From: an uncultured bacterium
GTDB taxonomy: Bacteria > Verrucomicrobiota > Lentisphaeria > Victivallales > Victivallaceae
Length of the DNA: 9,089 bases
Reading direction: 5' to 3'
Assembly: GCA_949286445.1 (NCBI GenBank)
Contig: CASECL010000132.1
Span: 1-9,089, forward strand
A model generated the notes under the pieces. That model made no database searches. It was not told the DNA's origin and worked only from the letters and a program-made list of their open reading frames with translations. Within the stretch, counting starts at the first letter, position 1; each line of letters opens with the position of its first letter. Below are positions 6,397 through 9,089 of this stretch, one piece after another. Made by a program: the position numbers and the translations under genes.

Positions 6397-7527
6397 ATGA
6401 TTGACCGGGAAAGCTGTATTCTGCTTAACATGATTTCCGGAATTGGCTATGCCAAATACAGCCGTTTAGTGGAAGCATTCGGCTCTCCGGACAAAATATT
6501 CCGGCAATCTTTTGACCGGCTCCGGGAGGTTCCCGGCATCGGCGACCTGCTGGCTGAGCGCATTGCTGAAGTCTCTGACGGCAGCCGGCTGAAAACGGAA
6601 CTGGCGATGGCGGAACGGGCAGGTGTGCGTATTATAACGCTGACTGATCCGGATTATCCGGAACAGTTGCGGGAACTGCACGATCCGCCGCTTTGCATTT
6701 ATCTCCGCGGAATGATGCCGGAGTTTTCCAATTTTTCAGTAGCGGTGGTCGGCAGCCGGAGAATGAGCCGTTACGGTGAACGCATGACCAGAAGCATTAC
6801 CGAAGTTCTGGCGTCAAGCGGCTGTCTGATCGTTTCCGGTCTGGCGGCGGGAGTGGATACGGTGGCGCATCATGCGGCAGTTAATTCCGGAGGGCTGACG
6901 GCGGCGGTTCTCGGAGGAGGACTGATGAGACTGTATCCGGCGGAAAATGCCGGACTTGCCAGGAGAATTATTGAAAGCGGAGGGGCGTTGATTTCCGAAT
7001 TTCCACTGGAATTTCCAGTCAGCCGGACGAGTTTTCCCCGGCGTAACCGGATTGTGGCGGCATTGAGCAGCGGAATTCTGGTTACTGAAGCGGGGATTGA
7101 CTCCGGGGCGTTGATTACCGCTTCGCTGGGGGTGGAACTTGGCCGCGAAATAATGGCGGTGCCCGGCATGGCGGATAATCCGCAGGCGGCAGGATGTCAT
7201 AAATTGATCAAAGAGGGAGCAGCTCTGGTGGAAAATGCCGGTGATGTGCTTGCTTTGCTGGACGGCGGGCTTTTTGCGCCGGGTCACTTGAGAAGCCTGG
7301 AGATAAGGGAAAAATCAATTCCCTATGATGCGGGTGCTTTAAGCGGACTTCCGCTGGAAGTTAAAAAGGTCTTCGAGCTTCTTTCCGATACCGGCAAAAC
7401 CATGGATGAACTTCTGTCTGAAAGCGGAATGGATACCGGAGTGATTTCCGGTGCTCTGATGCGGCTGGAACTGCTGGAAATGATCCGGAAAGATGCCGCA
7501 GGAGTGTATGAAAAAGTTTCCCGCTGA
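6397..7527 (+). CDS. dprA: DNA-processing protein DprA (Smf)
   Basis: DprA binds incoming single-stranded DNA and loads RecA during natural transformation; it also occurs widely in bacteria not known to be competent. The 376-residue protein has three parts. An N-terminal SAM/helix-hairpin-helix-like region (about 5-60) contains MISGIGYAKYSRL and VPGIGDLLAERI. The Rossmann-like DprA core (about 78-290) contains VGSR (118-121), SGLAAGVDTVAHHAA (147-161), VLGGG (171-175), FPRRNRIVAALS (213-224) and VTEAGIDSGALITA (229-242). A winged-helix C-terminal domain spans about 317-370. All core signatures are present and the domain order is standard. The upstream 59-base gap holds a purine-rich tract with a weak AAGGGAA as ribosome binding site and no clear promoter. 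It is followed 24 bases later by the XPB-like helicase. Confidence 0.96.
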   Translation: MIDRESCILLNMISGIGYAKYSRLVEAFGSPDKIFRQSFDRLREVPGIGDLLAERIAEVSDGSRLKTELAMAERAGVRIITLTDPDYPEQLRELHDPPLCIYLRGMMPEFSNFSVAVVGSRRMSRYGERMTRSITEVLASSGCLIVSGLAAGVDTVAHHAAVNSGGLTAAVLGGGLMRLYPAENAGLARRIIESGGALISEFPLEFPVSRTSFPRRNRIVAALSSGILVTEAGIDSGALITASLGVELGREIMAVPGMADNPQAAGCHKLIKEGAALVENAGDVLALLDGGLFAPGHLRSLEIREKSIPYDAGALSGLPLEVKKVFELLSDTGKTMDELLSESGMDTGVISGALMRLELLEMIRKDAAGVYEKVSR

Positions 7528-7551
7528 GATTCTGCGGCGTGAGGTTCATAT

Positions 7552-8940
7552 ATGCCGTCAGATGCGGAAATGAAAATTGTTTTTGAAAACGGGGTATTGA
7601 AACTGCTTTACCCGACGGAGGAAGCTCTGGCTCTGCTGGATGGGATTTTTGTTTCCGACGTCCGGGATAAAATGTGGCGGGGAAGAGCCTGTGACTACGC
7701 GGAAGCCGTCATCCGGCTGCGCCGTAACAATGTTGCTTTCTCGGATCAGGCAAAAGATTTTTATCCGCTCCGGCTTGATATAAAAAATGATATATCTCTG
7801 CGCGAACATCAGCAGCAGGCACTTTCCGCCTGGATTGCCTCCGACCGCCGGGGTGTGGTGGAACTGCCCACCGGGAGCGGAAAAACCATCCTGGCCATGT
7901 TTGCCATTGCCAATGTACAACGTCCGACCCTGGTTTTATGCCCGACCATTGACCTCATGACCCAGTGGATCAGCGTAATCCGCAATTTTTTCGGTCTGGA
8001 ACCCGGACAATTGGGCGGCGGCGGACATGATATCCGGGAAATTACCGTTTCCACCTATGATTCAGCGGTAATCAATATGGAATTTATCGGCGGGAAATTC
8101 GGTTTTCTGATCGCTGACGAGTGCCATCATCTGCCGGGCGAAACCTACCGGATGGCGGCAATGCAGTCGATTGCACCTTTCCGGCTGGGATTGTCAGCCA
8201 CGCCGGATTTTGATGATGAACGCGCCGGAGTACTCTGCGACCTGATGGGAAAAACCGTTTACCGCGCCGGAATAACCGAGTTGGCCAATAAGGTGTTGTC
8301 CCCTTACGTCACCCGGAAAATCGAGGTGGATCTGGAAGAGGATGAACGCCGGGAATATGAAGAAAACCGGAAAATATATCTTAACTTTGTCCGGCGTCAG
8401 AATATAAATTTTGCTTTGCGCAGCGGCTGGAGTTCATTTATCAATGCCTGCAGCCGTACCCCGGCGGGACGGAACGCATTTGCCGCATTTCTGAGACAGC
8501 GGAATATCGCCCGGAGCGGCAGAGGTAAATTGAAAGTACTGTGGGATATCTTCACCCGGCACCGGGGCGAACAGATTATCGTATTTACCGCCGATAACGC
8601 CGCCGCTTATGAAATCGGGGAAAAATTCCGCCTCCCCGTCTTGACCTGCCGTACCAAACCGGCAGAAAGAAAAGATTTTCTGCAGAAATTCCGGGAAAAT
8701 ATTTACCCGATACTGGTAACCAGCAGAGTGCTGAATGAAGGCGTAGATGTCCCCGCCGTGGGAGTGGGAATTGTGTTCTCCGGCTCCTCCAGCGTCCGTG
8801 AACACGTCCAGCGGCTCGGACGGATACTGCGCCCGTCTCCCGGAAAAAAACAGGCCGTGCTATACGAACTGCTGAGCCGTAACACCGGAGAAGATAACGT
8901 CAGCGAACGCCGCCGCCGCCACCAGGCCTACCGCCGCTGA
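7552..8940 (+). CDS. XPB-like superfamily 2 DNA helicase
   Basis: A 462-residue SF2 ATPase similar in size and layout to archaeal XPB, the DNA-opening ATPase related to the TFIIH/nucleotide-excision-repair helicase. An N-terminal region of about 80 residues without helicase motifs may correspond to the XPB damage-recognition domain. Then come LREHQQQAL (83-91), Walker A PTGSGKT (106-112), motif II DECHH (189-193), motif III LGLSATP (212-218), motif V around RVLNEGVDVP (392-401) and motif VI QRLGRILRP (420-428). Residues 262-330 are charged and would form the inserted thumb-like region. Right after motif III, where XPB proteins usually carry Arg-Glu-Asp, this protein reads DFDDER, so the arginine of the RED motif is not in its usual place. 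The C terminus is very basic (SERRRRHQAYRR). GAGG (7541-7544) is 7 bases before the ATG. Its partner in archaea, the Bax1 nuclease, is not inside the window. Confidence 0.88.
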   Translation: MPSDAEMKIVFENGVLKLLYPTEEALALLDGIFVSDVRDKMWRGRACDYAEAVIRLRRNNVAFSDQAKDFYPLRLDIKNDISLREHQQQALSAWIASDRRGVVELPTGSGKTILAMFAIANVQRPTLVLCPTIDLMTQWISVIRNFFGLEPGQLGGGGHDIREITVSTYDSAVINMEFIGGKFGFLIADECHHLPGETYRMAAMQSIAPFRLGLSATPDFDDERAGVLCDLMGKTVYRAGITELANKVLSPYVTRKIEVDLEEDERREYEENRKIYLNFVRRQNINFALRSGWSSFINACSRTPAGRNAFAAFLRQRNIARSGRGKLKVLWDIFTRHRGEQIIVFTADNAAAYEIGEKFRLPVLTCRTKPAERKDFLQKFRENIYPILVTSRVLNEGVDVPAVGVGIVFSGSSSVREHVQRLGRILRPSPGKKQAVLYELLSRNTGEDNVSERRRRHQAYRR

Positions 8941-8964
8941 AATAGTATTGGTTAAAGGGATACT

Positions 8965-9008
8965 GCGGGAAGGAAAAACCTTTTAAGGAAAGGTTCTTTC
9001 CTTCCCGC
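8965..9008 (+). terminator. Long hairpin just after the operon, possible terminator or 3' end structure
   Basis: The 12-base arm GCGGGAAGGAAA (8965-8976) pairs perfectly with 8997-9008. Directly inside it AACCTTT (8977-8983) pairs with AAAGGTT (8989-8995). The result is a 19-bp stem with one bulged C (8996) and a 5-base loop. It begins 25 bases after the helicase stop codon, where an operon end is expected. There is no run of T directly after the stem on either strand, so it is not a classical intrinsic terminator. It could be an RNA-stabilising 3' hairpin or a dispersed intergenic repeat. The structure is certain; the role is inferred. Confidence 0.5.
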
Positions 9009-9039
9009 GCCCATCCTTTTCCAAACCTTTTCGGATTAA

Positions 9040-9069
9040 CATTGCTTCAATTTCACAATTGAAGCAATG
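9040..9069. repeat. 13-base-arm perfect palindrome with 4-base spacer
   Basis: CATTGCTTCAATT (9040-9052) and AATTGAAGCAATG (9057-9069) are perfect inverted copies separated by TCAC. It lies 31 bases after the large hairpin. It may be a second hairpin at the transcript end, or an operator for a gene beginning beyond the right edge. No T-run follows. Confidence 0.6.
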
Positions 9070-9073
9070 AGTG

Positions 9074-9088
9074 CCGGAAAAAGTCCGG
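9074..9088. repeat. Short inverted repeat at the right edge
   Basis: CCGGA (9074-9078) and TCCGG (9084-9088) are inverted copies around AAAAG. The stem is only 5 bases and the window stops one base later, so whether a T-run or a longer stem follows cannot be seen. Confidence 0.25.
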
Positions 9089-9089
9089 A

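Noticed and set aside
7552..7564. Start resembling the Neisseria uptake word (ATGCCGTC...)
   Set aside because: Only the first eight bases match, it occurs once, and it coincides with a start codon. It looks like a chance match.
9067..9089. Possible start of a downstream gene at ATG 9067, open to the right edge
   Set aside because: Only seven full codons are visible, the ribosome binding site is weak and very close, and the ATG lies at the end of a palindrome arm. This is too little to call a gene.

Overview
The window is a gene-dense stretch of a bacterial chromosome with moderately high GC. It contains seven complete protein genes and one cut by the left edge. A psd-pssA phosphatidylethanolamine pair, a bacterial aroB and dprA, and tight co-directional spacing point to a free-standing bacterium, probably with a Gram-negative type envelope. 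Two genes look more archaeal than typically bacterial: a PurO-type IMP cyclohydrolase and a short XPB-like helicase. No RNA gene, IS element, prophage or CRISPR array is visible. The phylum cannot be fixed from sequence alone; a PVC-group member such as a Lentisphaerota/Victivallales bacterium is my weak guess.

Layout. On the minus strand (1-1024) purO is followed, with an ATGA overlap, by a UvrD/Rep-family helicase that leaves the window at base 1. A 141-base intergenic region (1025-1165) holds two back-to-back promoters of the same form (TTGAAA, 16 bases, TATATT). Their -35 boxes lie in the two arms of a perfect 10-base inverted repeat. On the plus strand (1166-8940) follow uvrC, psd, pssA, an NAD-dependent nucleotide-sugar epimerase/dehydratase, aroB, dprA and the XPB-like helicase. 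The gaps are 31, 36, -1, 21, 59 and 24 bases, so this is probably one long operon driven from the promoter before uvrC. The last 149 bases are non-coding and hold a 19-bp hairpin, a 13-bp-arm palindrome and a short inverted repeat at the edge.

How the genes fit together. Psd and PssA catalyse consecutive steps from CDP-diacylglycerol to phosphatidylethanolamine. AroB is an early shikimate-pathway step, and PurO makes IMP in purine synthesis. The rest of the window is biased to DNA maintenance: UvrD-type helicase, UvrC nuclease, DprA recombination mediator and XPB-like helicase.

The observations most worth a second look are the symmetric divergent promoter; uvrC with almost no 5' leader and no Shine-Dalgarno sequence; a UvrC lacking about 100 residues between its UVR motif and endonuclease domain; an XPB-like helicase without the RED-motif arginine; and the stacked inverted repeats after the operon. 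I do not see a clearly new multi-gene system here.
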